This document shows positions 33,326 through 42,748 of a stretch of 64,000 bases of DNA, in pieces; within the stretch, counting starts at the first letter, position 1, and each line of letters begins with the position of its first letter. A model generated the notes under the pieces. It was not told where the DNA came from. It worked only from the letters and a program-made list of their open reading frames with translations, and did not search any database. The position numbers and the translations under genes were made by a program. Source of the stretch: Halicephalobus mephisto (Eukaryota; Nematoda; Chromadorea; Rhabditida; Panagrolaimidae); NCBI GenBank assembly GCA_009193035.1, contig SWDT01000049.1, positions 434,001 through 498,000 of the forward strand, written 5' to 3'.

Positions 33326-35638
33326 ATGTTTGACAAAATTATCCATCATTCATTTCGTTATTTATCTTCTAAAGTAAATGCATACAAGGATATCTCGCAG
33401 ATGAAAGGGAATAATAAGAATGACAAGCGAAAAGACATCCAATATCTTCGAGGAGTCGCGATTGCTGCTGTTTTGGGGTTTCATCTGAGACCCGAACTTG
33501 TTCCTCAAGGATTCCTCGGGGTTGATATGTTAGTTTTTATATCCATATATCATTGTTCAATAACAACAATAATTCCAGGTTCTTTGTCATCTCGGGGTAC
33601 TTGATGACTTTGATTCTTAAACCTGGTCTGAAGAAATCCTTAACAGCGAAGTCGATATTAGGGTTCTATGAACGGAGGACGAAGAGACTCTTCCCCGTCT
33701 ACTTTCTCGTCGTCTTCACAACATTGCTTGTCTGTGGGTTCTTCCTAATAACTTTGGATTTCGATTTCCTCAGGACAGATGCCCTCTGGGCTGTGTTGTT
33801 CTCCACGAACTTACAGTCAATGGTGGAAAAGAAGACTTACTTTAGTCTGGTCAGTGACTACAAGTTTCTCCTCCACACTTGGTCCCTGTCCGTTGAACTG
33901 CAGTATTACCTACTTGCTCCATTTCTGACATATGGGATCTATCGGTCTGGACATCCTTTGGTTACAACCACCATTGTTGGGTTTGTTTCGTTGGTTTTCC
34001 AGGTGTTGATGAAGGATTTCGAAGCCATTGCATTCGGATGTGTGTTTTCTCGCGTCTGGCAGTTCCTCGTCGGAAGCCTTGTCTTCTGTCTAGAGGAACG
34101 AAGGAAATCCACCCGGATTCTACCGGAAGACAGGATGAAATTGATGGAAGAAAGCGAACCACAAGCACTGCATTCACACAAGAGCTCCACCAACCTGCGT
34201 TTGATGAGGATACCGGTTGTTGTTTCTCTCTTCGCCATTGCATTCATGCCGGCACTGTCCCCAACGCTCTACTACACCGTTCTAGTAAGAATAGTTGCGA
34301 CAATACTGACTGGAATTGCCGTGTTTGTCGGGTGGGATCACGAGTCGAATCAAGTCAGTAGAGTATTCGTGTACTTTGGAGACATCTCCTATTCTGTCTA
34401 CCTTGTCCATTGGCCGGTTGTCCTTCTGTTCAAGTACCTGCAAATTTCCGAGTCCTGGTGTAGGCTGCTTTTGGTTTTACATTCAAGCAGTTACGTTTAC
34501 TTTTAGCCGTGATTCATGATTTGGGAATTATATTTGCCCTCTCTATTCTCCAGTACGAGCTGTTCGAGAGGAAGTTACTGAAAGCTTGTGGTCAGAAAGT
34601 CCTGCTCGTTTGCACTGGTTTGGTGATTGGAATAGTTGTGATAGAAACACAACAACAAGGACTTGGGTTGACGTCCTCTGTGAGTTCATATATCGACTTT
34701 CAATTTCCTTATCTTCATTCCTAGACTCCCCAACACCCCTCCGTCGCTGCCAACCAGGTGATTGCCTCTAATTGTAACACTGTCGGCAGTTTTATTCAAT
34801 GCAACTGGGATCAGGAGATGCTGGCTATGGTGAACAACAGAAAACCGACGAAAACAGCGGCTTACTTCTGTTCCTACGACGGACCTGGCAAAGCGACTGT
34901 TTTCTTTACTGGCAATAGCTTTGCCCTCAGACAACTTGCGGGGATCAAAGAGAGTCTAAAGGGCAGATACAAGAAACTCTACTTTGCCGCCAGACCTGCT
35001 TGCTTGACTTTCGAGTCTTTCAACGAAGGATATAAAAAGTACTGGCAATGCGATGAAATTAAGAACAAGACGTTGCAGTTTTTAGAGAAATTCAGACCGG
35101 ATTTCCTGGTCATCAGCGAGAAGTAAGTTGGTGGGTCTCAACCTGGAGGATGTTCATGTATTTCAGACTCAGCGGTAATGCCAAATTTCAAACACCACTT
35201 ACAATAGAAGAAGCTAGAAGCGACGGTACTGCTGCGATCTGTGCCGACTATCTGAAGCAGTTTTCCCCTTTCGTGAAGAAGATTTTCATCGTCGAACCTC
35301 ATCCAACTGTCTCGTACAACCCCGCAACGAGACTGGCGAAACAGATATCCCAAGGGAAGTCCGTCAGCAGCTACTTCATTCCCACGAAAGCAGTTGAAGC
35401 CGAAGTCGACCCAGGGTGGTTGCGGATGCTGGGGGCCATGGAGACATGTCCGAAATGCGAGCCTATACTCACCAGGTCTGCGTTTTGTGAGGACGACAGA
35501 TGCCCCGTCTACGAAGGCAAGACAATGCTGTCGTTGTTCTGCGACAACTCTCACCTCAGTCCCCACGGCGTCGAGAAGCTGATCCCGGTGTTGAAAGCTC
35601 ATTTCAACAAAGCTCTAGCTGACTTAAAATTGAACTAG
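33326..35638 (+). CDS. OAC-type membrane O-acyltransferase (acyltransferase 3 plus SGNH)
   Basis: Five exons, 697 aa: 33326-33528, 33579-34459, 34507-34679, 34758-35122, 35167-35638. The N-terminal half is an acyltransferase-3 membrane domain with about ten helices. It opens with 'DIQYLRGVAIAAVLGFHL' (Arg-Gly and catalytic His of the family), then 'GFLGVDMFFVISGYLM' and 'LLHTWSLSVELQYYLLAPF'. The C-terminal half is an extracytoplasmic SGNH domain with a 'FTGNSFALRQL' block I and a terminal 'DNSHLSPHGVEKL' carrying the Asp and His. C. elegans has a large oac family with this layout; which member this matches cannot be said. Substrate unknown, presumably sugar or lipid acylation. The ATG at 33326 follows an acceptor; 33401 is an alternative start after another AG. 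Exons from 33,900 on are noticeably GC-richer than nearby genes. AATAAA at 35711 would end the mRNA. Confidence 0.9.
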
Positions 35639-35710
35639 TGGGTTCATCCGAGGTGCATATCTGGGATGTTCCACGCCTTCCCTACATTCCCGAAGGTTTA
35701 TGAATTGCTA

Positions 35711-35716
35711 AATAAA
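35711..35716 (+). terminator. Poly(A) signal of the acyltransferase gene
   Basis: AATAAA 73 bp after the stop codon, followed by a T-rich stretch. Confidence 0.6.
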
Positions 35717-35751
35717 ACAATTTTTTGTTTCTTATAATCAAATTCAACATG

Positions 35752-35921
35752 TACACAAAAACACAACTTTTGCTACAGTAACAATTGTGAAATGTGACGA
35801 AAATGTAACAGAATCGTCACATTTTTCATGAATATTTGGCATTTATGACTAAATTGTAATTTAATAGTGATGATTTCCATCTGTTACTGTATCAAAAGTT
35901 ACGTTTTCTTTGTGTAGAGAA
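35752..35921. mobile_element. Short fold-back element (MITE candidate)
   Basis: Imperfect inverted arms of about 35 bp: 'tacacaaaaacacaactttt' (about 35752) and 'aaaagttacgttttctttgt' (about 35893). Both contain the core 'gctacagtaac' or its complement 'gttactgtatc'. Between them lies a non-coding AT-rich segment. It sits 3' of the acyltransferase gene. Confidence 0.55.
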
Positions 35922-36266
35922 TTGGAAAATTACTTTTGGTGATATAAGTCCGAGATTTATTCTTGGAGGATATTCTTAATAAAAGTAGAGACGTTACATT
36001 GTTAAATTCCGAAAAATAAAACCACCTTTATGCTGTTCAACTTTTGGAAATTCATCTGAGTACAAATAATTTTTATCAACTATTGATTATGAGTCGTTAA
36101 GAAAAAGATTAATAAATCCTTTAATACTAATTCCATATCTTCTTGATCAGATCTCAAAACTTCTAGAAAGTGAAATTTCTCATTTTGATTTTTCAAGAAT
36201 ATTGAATTCATGTTTATCCAATTTTTGAATTTTCTTTCTAAATTATTTTTAATTATTTGTCAGTAG

Positions 36267-36276
36267 TATATAAATA
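36267..36276 (+). promoter_or_regulatory. TATA-like box upstream of the protease remnant
   Basis: TATATAAATA flanked by 'cagtag' and 'ctattt', about 90 bp before the remnant's first ATG. Few other TATA boxes stand out in this window, and it may be the relic of a mobile-element promoter. Confidence 0.45.
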
Positions 36277-36362
36277 CTATTTCTGGCACACCCACTTTCC
36301 CCTGGAGGGTTTCTGAAACACAAAATTCCCGACTATTTGTTTTCCAATTTTCTTGATTTTAA

Positions 36363-36641
36363 ATGTTTATTCAAAAGTTAAAACCATTGACTAATTACGA
36401 CATTACAAAATTAACTAAAGAATTAAAAATGAAAAATTTCAGAGGGGTATTTATGAGGAATACACTTCCAGGGAAGGTTAATGATGAAGAATGTGGAGTT
36501 GTGAATTTAGACGAGAATAAAAATACTGGTACTCATTGGGTTTGTTATTACCACATAAGCGATGTTGACGCTGAGAATAAAAATATGTGTTATTATCGTC
36601 TTTTAACAATAATTCACTTTGGCGAATTTCCGATCACTTGA
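36363..36641 (+). pseudogene. Polinton-like (adenain-type) cysteine protease, truncated
   Basis: A 92-codon frame matching, from knowledge of the family, the N-terminal part of the capsid-maturation protease carried by Polinton/Maverick elements. It shows an 'NFRGVFMRNTLP' block, 'ECGVVNLDEN', and the His block 'GTHWVCYY' with the presumed catalytic His. The expected continuation ('GEFP' block) is followed at once by a stop, so the region with the catalytic Cys is missing or out of frame. It cannot be an active protease. Together with the + strand frame at 40332-40778 it suggests that a Polinton once inserted here and lost its polymerase, integrase and ATPase genes. A TATA-like box lies upstream. 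Confidence 0.7.
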
Positions 36642-36767
36642 ATCCGATGTACTCAAGCTCAATCATGTTTTCAACCACTTGCACTCAAAAAAATTTTATC
36701 AAATGAATATCAAATAAATTTTTGAATAAAAAATAAAAATAACTCTGATATATTATTGTAGCTTTGC

Positions 36768-39699
36768 TTAATTAAAACGTTCGAAATTGTAATCATTAGA
36801 ATTTCTGTTGTGGAGTCTGTTAGTTGTTCGAATGAACTGTGTAAATTGGAAATTCCTTATCGTATCTCCTGAAAGGTTTACTGTAATCGGGACATGGGGT
36901 GGAAGCTGATTAATATTGTTCATCGTTGTGTTTCTTGCATTGAAATGAACTGCTTCGTCTGAAAGTTAACTTTATTTGTTGATTTATAGTCGAAAGATTT
37001 ACTTCCTCTCACTGTGAAAACAGGATTGATAATTTCAATTGGTTGGCTACTGAGATGTACTCCACCAGGTCCCTGAAATCAGGTTTTAAACATCTAAATT
37101 GTTATCAAAAACTCCTACAAGTTCAATATTGTATCCATAATAGGTTCCAGGAAGCGTAACTAGATTTCCATCTCGTCTGTAAAGTTTTTAAAAATTTATT
37201 TTTATATAAAAATTTTCAACTTACAATTCTGTCACAGCCATTGAATCGAGTTTATGAGGTGGTATAGCTATAACTGTGTTCGTTGATGGCTCATTGACTC
37301 TCTACAAATTCCCTAAATTCCAATATCTATCGAATGACCTTACCGTGCCACCAAACCGTGTATTATGAGCATGTTGAGCTCTTGCAATCGTGGCTTCTTC
37401 TATCACAATATCCACTCCATTAGCGAAATGAGTTGGTTGAAGTGCATGTCTTTGAGCAGAAACACTTCCGCGAACTGAAATAACACTGATTTTTGACTTT
37501 TATACATGAATTATTACTATTATTTCCACCAAACGCTTCTTGCCAGTTTGAATTCTGCATGAGTCTGTCCAAGTTTCCAATTGTGACTTCAGCTCCATGC
37601 ATTTCTCCAGTTTTTCCTTTTGAAAGGTTATCATATCGATCGTGCAAAATTTGACGATCAAAATTAAGTCTTTGAGTGTCATCTGAAAGTTGATTTCGTA
37701 TCTCACTAAGACGAGCTTTCTGAGCATCTTTGATAATGCTACTTGCGTGTTGGATATTAACCACTGAATTGGTGAAAAAGAGAATCGAAGCGCTCAATTG
37801 AAATAATTCTAGAACAGGAACATCACCACTTTCAAATCGTTCTACCACATTGACAACATTAGCTACAATACCAACTGCATTGATTCCCAAATTTCCAAAA
37901 ATAGCTGTGTTAATAACAATTCTCATGGATTGACCTACATGTGATCCTGTCATTCCTGCCCGTGAAGCATACTGTAATAATTTTCATGAAACTAGAAATT
38001 GACCTATAATTTACATAAACTTACCGAAACTCCTGCCATGCTTCCCATTGCAAAAACAGATCCAACAATCGAGAACCAACAAAAGAAAGATTCAAGATTA
38101 CCGAATGGATTAATGGATTCTCCATGAGCCGCACGATCTACTAGTTTATAAGTTCCTCGAGCAACTCCATATCCACCAGTTGTGACAGCTAAATTGTTTT
38201 ATTTTTAAATTATTTTTAAAATAAAATTACCAGTTGTAGCCAATGCACTTGCTGCAAGAGGAGCCAAAGGAGTAAAAATTCCAATGATTCCTAATACTGT
38301 TCCTCCAATACCGGCAACAGTAGCTACCACATCCGTTCCTTTCGCAAGTTGCCTGGATGTATCGCATTCAGCCGAGTTTCTGAACCTAAGATCACAATGT
38401 CCCTTTTCATCTGCTTGATACCAGCCTCCAATTGGATAACAAATTTCACATTCGGGAAGCTTGTTTTTATCCAAGAAGTCTTCCCAGCTATCATACGTTC
38501 TTCCATTTGGCTCCACGAAATATGAATGATTAGGCTTTGCTCGAAAGACTCGAATAATTGGCAACTAAAAACACTTCTTTTTTTTTAATCTAATGATCAG
38601 AAAAGCTTGCCATGCTTTCAAAATTTGAGCTCCAAAATGAGACGAAGATAAAATTAATCCAAACTTTTTTATCATTCCATGCTTTTCTGTTTAACTTTAA
38701 TACTCGTTGTCTTAATGACATGATATGTTTTTCTTTCTGAAAAAAAGTATTAAAATAAATATAAGAAGAAAATTTACTTCATCATTATAACCATAGTAAG
38801 AATTATTAGATTTATCAGGAACAATCGTTGGAGGTCCATATATAGCATAACCAATCTTCTTCGCTAGATTTGTCCATTCTTCCTAAATCGAAGTAATCAA
38901 ATATGAAATTATAAAAGCCCAACCTTGATATCAGTGTCAAGCTTGTCCCAATCACGAGTTCCAAGTTGAGAACCCAAATAATTTTGCATTTTAATTGACA
39001 TAGCCGTCCAAATATCGTTTGAATGATGTGCAGAAGCTGAAATTCAGGATCTCTAATAGCTGATTTGAAATTATTTACTTACTTGGAGGCTTATATTTGG
39101 TTGTTTTGTGAGAACTATTGTGAGTTGTTGTATAGTTTGTTGAAGGAACAAATCTGCATTCTCCGTAGCACCGTTCACACAGATCAAAGTTATCACAAAT
39201 TTCGCAAGCATATCGAATTCCAGGATACTTATCTGATCGACATCCATTACACCAACGAGTGTGATGAGGAGTTGCTTCTGAAAAGTTAATATATAAACAT
39301 TTTTGAAAATCACTTTTTACAAGACCAAATTTCATGTATCTTAATGTTTGCAGTTTTCTATAATTTATAAAACATTTTATTAAAACTACAGAAAAAAGCA
39401 TAAGATTAAATTGAATAATTTTTAAATCACTTACTTTCGTCCAACTGAGACATAATCAGTTTCATGGCATGATTACTATTATGTCCTTTGTTATGCTGCC
39501 CAAAGTTATTATTTTCATAACATGACTCACAAAGGTCAAAATTATAACAAGAATGACATTTATACCTTGATCCGTAGATTGGTAATGCTCCACAACTATC
39601 ACATGTAACTTTATTATGATACGGAATCCAATCTAAAAGATAAGTATAATATCACTTTTAAATTTTTAAAAAATAATTACTCTTGAAAATTCTGACCAT
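36768..39699 (-). CDS. Double ZZ zinc finger plus DUF4781 protein
   Basis: Fourteen exons, 730 aa, all in phase: 39699-39681, 39632-39435, 39277-39083, 39036-38924, 38882-38778, 38736-38665, 38564-38231, 38188-38025, 37971-37506, 37474-37344, 37301-37225, 37176-37119, 37072-37003, 36958-36768. Two ZZ-type zinc fingers fill exons 2 and 3 ('CDSCGALPIYGSRYKCHSCY', 'FDLCERCYGEC'). ZZ fingers usually bind peptides or histone tails. Exons 7-9 match the nematode DUF4781 domain: 'HSYFVEPNGRTYDSWEDF', then hydrophobic Gly/Ala-rich stretches. The 5' end model (a 19-nt first coding exon) and the weak intron at 38664-38565 are the least certain parts. The donor closing exon 9 could also be 15 nt earlier. 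Molecular function of DUF4781 is not known to me. The gene lies between two Polinton-like remnants on the opposite strand. Confidence 0.82.
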
Positions 39700-40331
39700 T
39701 TTGAAAATATGTAGTGATAAAAATAAAGCAACTGGTAGTTTAAACTAAAATTTTATCACCTTTCTGAGATATATCTTATTTTTTAACGTTTTTCTCGCAT
39801 TTGATTCCAACGAAAAGAAATGTTTAGAAGAAGAGACTTGTGTAAGTCATTTGTGCTCTCGAACGTAAAAATCACATTTTTGGAATTTTATCATGTAATC
39901 TTTTTGATTTTCACCGCAATAAAAAGTACAAAAATTGTGAACATTCAAATTTGAAAAATAAATGCCTAGAATAAAGTCGGATATGTAAATACCAGTGTTT
40001 GACACTTTTTGTTGGGTCGCCGATGCCGGTCCGGAACCGACGGTCAAACACGGACTTAATCTGATTGGTGTGAAATTAGGATCAAAACTGAGGGATAAGG
40101 AATTATGAAATATCAAAGAGAAAAAAAACGATTCAAAGGTTCTCGATTACTCGGAAAAGCTTATTTGTGATTAGTTGTTCTAACGCCGTACTGTTCTTCT
40201 TATCTCCTCGGTTGAAGTCTGCCAGACTGTGTGACGTTTGCTGGTAAGAATATCGCGGGAGGGATCTTTAGAATCTTGTTCTTTCGTAAGAACAATAAAT
40301 TTCCAAAAAATAAAAAATTCTTGATTAATAA
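39700..40331. other. Intergenic region with a GC-rich hairpin
   Basis: 39850-39960 contains unique sequence. 39992-40050 forms an inverted repeat: 'gtgtttgac' and 'gtcaaacac' enclose a GC-rich core with 'ccggtccgg'. This is the most GC-rich short stretch in the area. 40160-40270 is also relatively GC-rich ('cttatctcctcggttgaagt'). The promoter of the ZZ/DUF4781 gene should be at 39700-39850. Confidence 0.5.
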
Positions 40332-40778
40332 ATGACGATTTTTATTTTACAGCTAACATCCAGCGATTCAACTTTTGAGTATCCTTTTCCACAAGAGTTT
40401 TTGCACAAGAAGTACAAAATAGGAGTTATAAAATTAGATGGTTATTTAGAAATTAAGAGCAAAACAAATAAAAATGATGAAAATAATAATGATAATAAAT
40501 CGACTTCCTTAAACTCTTACTCAAGTAATAACATTGATAATATTTTTATAACATGTAATTTAATAGAAGATTTTTATGTTAATAAAAAGACATTCAACTC
40601 AATTTATAGATTTAGATTTAATAATGAAATCGAAATAGAACCAAAAAATATTATTTATCATGAAATAACTAACAAACGAAATAAAATAAATTTAAAATTA
40701 GTAGATATCAACAATCATTTGATTGAGTTTAATAATATTAATATTTTTATTGAATTAAATTTGAAAAAAGTATCATAA
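40332..40778 (+). CDS. Polinton-like structural protein, shortened (148 aa)
   Basis: An intact 148-codon frame. The beginning ('LTSSDSTFEYPFPQEF', then 'KKYKIGVIKLDGY') and the end ('PKNIIYHEIT', 'LVDINNHLIEFNNINIFIEL') resemble, from memory, the two ends of a protein encoded beside the capsid and protease genes of Polintons. Family members are usually considerably longer, and here the centre is a low-complexity Asn/Ser/Lys tract. It could be an internally deleted relic or a domesticated gene. Codon use is extremely AT-rich, unlike the flanking acyltransferase gene. An acceptor-like 'tttattttacag' overlaps codons 3-8, so a spliced version starting at 40353 is possible. The family call is uncertain. 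Confidence 0.5.
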   Translation: MTIFILQLTSSDSTFEYPFPQEFLHKKYKIGVIKLDGYLEIKSKTNKNDENNNDNKSTSLNSYSSNNIDNIFITCNLIEDFYVNKKTFNSIYRFRFNNEIEIEPKNIIYHEITNKRNKINLKLVDINNHLIEFNNINIFIELNLKKVS

Positions 40779-41100
40779 GCTAAATTCATGCTATAATGAA
40801 AAATGGAATCTGTAATGAAAAAGTATTTGTAAGTTGTAGTAAATTTTATTGAATTTTAATTTTTCCTTCCAAATAATTTCATGATTTTTATTTCAAAGAA
40901 ATTTACTTCAAATTAACTTCCTTCCGAATAATTTCATGATTTTTATTTTGTTTTTTTGTTTCGAATAAATTCCTCCAAATAATTTCATGATTTTTCGTTT
41001 TTTTTGTTTCAAATAATTTCATGATGTTTATTTCTTTTTCTTCAAATAAATGAATTTCCTTAGGAGAGTAAGAAAAACACATATACAATAAAATTATATC
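40779..41100. other. AT-rich spacer with an internal repeat
   Basis: 40875-41050 has three to four copies of 'ccttccaaataatttcatga' followed by 'tttttattt'. No gene. Confidence 0.6.
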
Positions 41101-41329
41101 TGTTGGATCGTCGCTGGGGAATCCGGATCCGCGTGTAGACACAAATATGTGGAAATAATTTTATAAAGCCAAGGGCACGAGATAAATCACAACTCTATCA
41201 AAATTATTGCGCAATCTCCAAATTGCTACCAATTCGCAATCGTACGCCTTTCGTCGGTCCTCAGGGTATTTCCCTTCGGGACCAAAGTTGTACTAGCTTA
41301 CATTCAAATAGATCACGCACAACCCAACA
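41101..41329 (-). mobile_element. Solo LTR-like element, copy 1
   Basis: 229 bp starting 'tgttggatcgtcgctgggga' and ending 'cacgcacaacccaaca', so bounded by TGTTGG...CCAACA. It is closely similar to copies at 49444 and 55083. Read on the - strand it is the likely sense orientation, as two copies have AATAAA there. No matching 5-bp target duplication (flanks 'atatc' and 'catag'), unlike the other copies, so this one may have recombined or be older. Confidence 0.8.
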
Positions 41330-41636
41330 CATAGATTGTTCAATGTTGTTGTCTGTGATAATTTCGCAGTTTTTGAATCTTTGAATTCGACGAAATTGTT
41401 GAATTGCATGTCCATATTCAGAACAAACAAAAATATATAATTGTGGATGCCAGTAATTAAACTTTTAAATTCATTTTTTTAATTCGTGAACATTTTGTGG
41501 AATAGCATTTTATTCAGTGATAGGAACATTTATGTCGAGTGAATCCTTGATGTACTCCACATAACAATGGAATAACCGTTTCAGGATCGGGTACATTTCT
41601 AAGAAGTCAAGTTTGTTAATCAATATGTAAGCAGTT
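41330..41636. other. Intergenic, no gene recognised
   Basis: Unique sequence. The - strand reads 'ILKRLFHCYVEYIKDS' openly for a short distance, possibly part of the broken gene to its right, but without clear splice sites. Confidence 0.35.
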
Positions 41637-41895
41637 TTAGCCCTTTGAAGAAAAAGCAATTCTTCGTTTCGATGTCGCGATGTTTATAACGTTTAAACCT
41701 ACTTCTTGTGGTTTCATTTCAATTTTTCTGAAGACATAATAGAGAAGGTGAAGAAATTCGTTGAAATTCTCAGAATTATCAATCGCAATAAGGCCATTGG
41801 AAGGCCTTTCCAATGACACATAGTAACAAAGATATGGCGTAAGAGATGAAGAACAATTCGAAATTACAAAATTTTCTATTATCCAATCAAATCCC
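41637..41895 (-). CDS. Coding-like terminal exon, unrecognised
   Basis: An 85-codon open frame ending in a stop at 41637-41639 and preceded by a 'gaccttag' acceptor at 41896. It begins 'FDWIIENFVISNCSSSL' and continues with normal amino-acid composition. Upstream, another open stretch reads 'VLINFDETKEMTLG' up to the acceptor, but in a different frame, so an intron or a frameshift intervenes. It may be the 3' end of a gene whose earlier exons are at 42086-42499, but no continuous model could be closed. Could be a decaying member of a nematode family. Confidence 0.35.
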
Positions 41896-42085
41896 CTAAG
41901 GTCATTTCTTTTGTTTCATCAAAGTTGATTAACACTTTGCAAAGAATGTTTTGTTGAGTATTATTGAGATTTTTGTTACTTAACAAATGACGGATTTATA
42001 AAGTACAAAATAAATTATATACTATAATATTGGTGTCTAACCTCGTTTGAGTCACTTGGAAGGTTCTCTTTCGGGAAAATTATGT

Positions 42086-42499
42086 TCAAATTTGTGCCGT
42101 GATTAACTTGATGGATATAAAAATCGCAGATCTCTGGATATGTTGGAACCGGCTGACATTATTGAATTTTTTGTACGTGTACCAATCAATTAGTGAAAAT
42201 TCTTCATTATCAAAGCGAATACAGAAATCAAGGTATTTTCTACGACCAGTTTCGATCAATGTCGGTACTTCCTGGAATTTCCATAATTTCCTTGTTAATG
42301 AACAGCAAAAATTTGAAACTTACATAGTTAGGTGGATTATCAGGTTTCGTAAGAGAAGGAATTTTAAAGTCTGACTTATTACAGTAATGTGAATTCGAAT
42401 AAAACGAACATTTTGCAACAGGAATGATTTTACCCGACGGAGAATGATATCCATATTCAGCTTTGGAATCGGAATTAAATAAATATCTTTCGATCATTG
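42086..42499 (-). CDS. Two-exon coding segment, unrecognised, possibly broken
   Basis: Exon 42499-42324 (after acceptor TATTCTCTAG; 'KAEYGYHSPSGKIIPVAKC', ending in a GTAAGT donor) joins in phase to 42271-42086 (after AAATTCCAG; 'EVPTLIETGRRKYLDFCIRF', 'NEEFSLIDWYTYKKF'). At about 42155 a second frame takes over with equally protein-like sequence ('PTYPEICDFYIHQVNHG'), so there is either a missed intron or a frameshift. No start exon was found. Function unknown. It lies just downstream of the DB-module gene on the same strand. Confidence 0.4.
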
Positions 42500-42718
42500 C
42501 TAGAGAATAAAATATTTCAACATAATTTTTATTTAAAAAAGAAATGTTACGAAATAACGGATAATTTTTCGACAACCTGTTTTTTCGATAGTAATTTTGA
42601 CGATAATGAAAATGAAATTTTAAATCGCCTTTAATGCTTCGATTAATAACTATTTTAAAATGCTAACTATATTTGATAAAAATAAAATTGTTTTTTTACA
42701 GATTCTTTATAAAGTTGT

Positions 42719-42724
42719 TTTATT
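42719..42724 (-). terminator. Poly(A) signal of the DB-module gene
   Basis: TTTATT on the + strand (AATAAA on the - strand), 25 bp after the stop codon. Confidence 0.6.
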
Positions 42725-42748
42725 TCATAAATTTAAAAGGATTATGGC

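Noticed and set aside
38565..38664. Extra exon of the ZZ/DUF4781 gene ('GAQILKAWQAFLIIR')
   Set aside because: Protein-like in one frame but no donor and acceptor phases connect it to both neighbours; left as intron.
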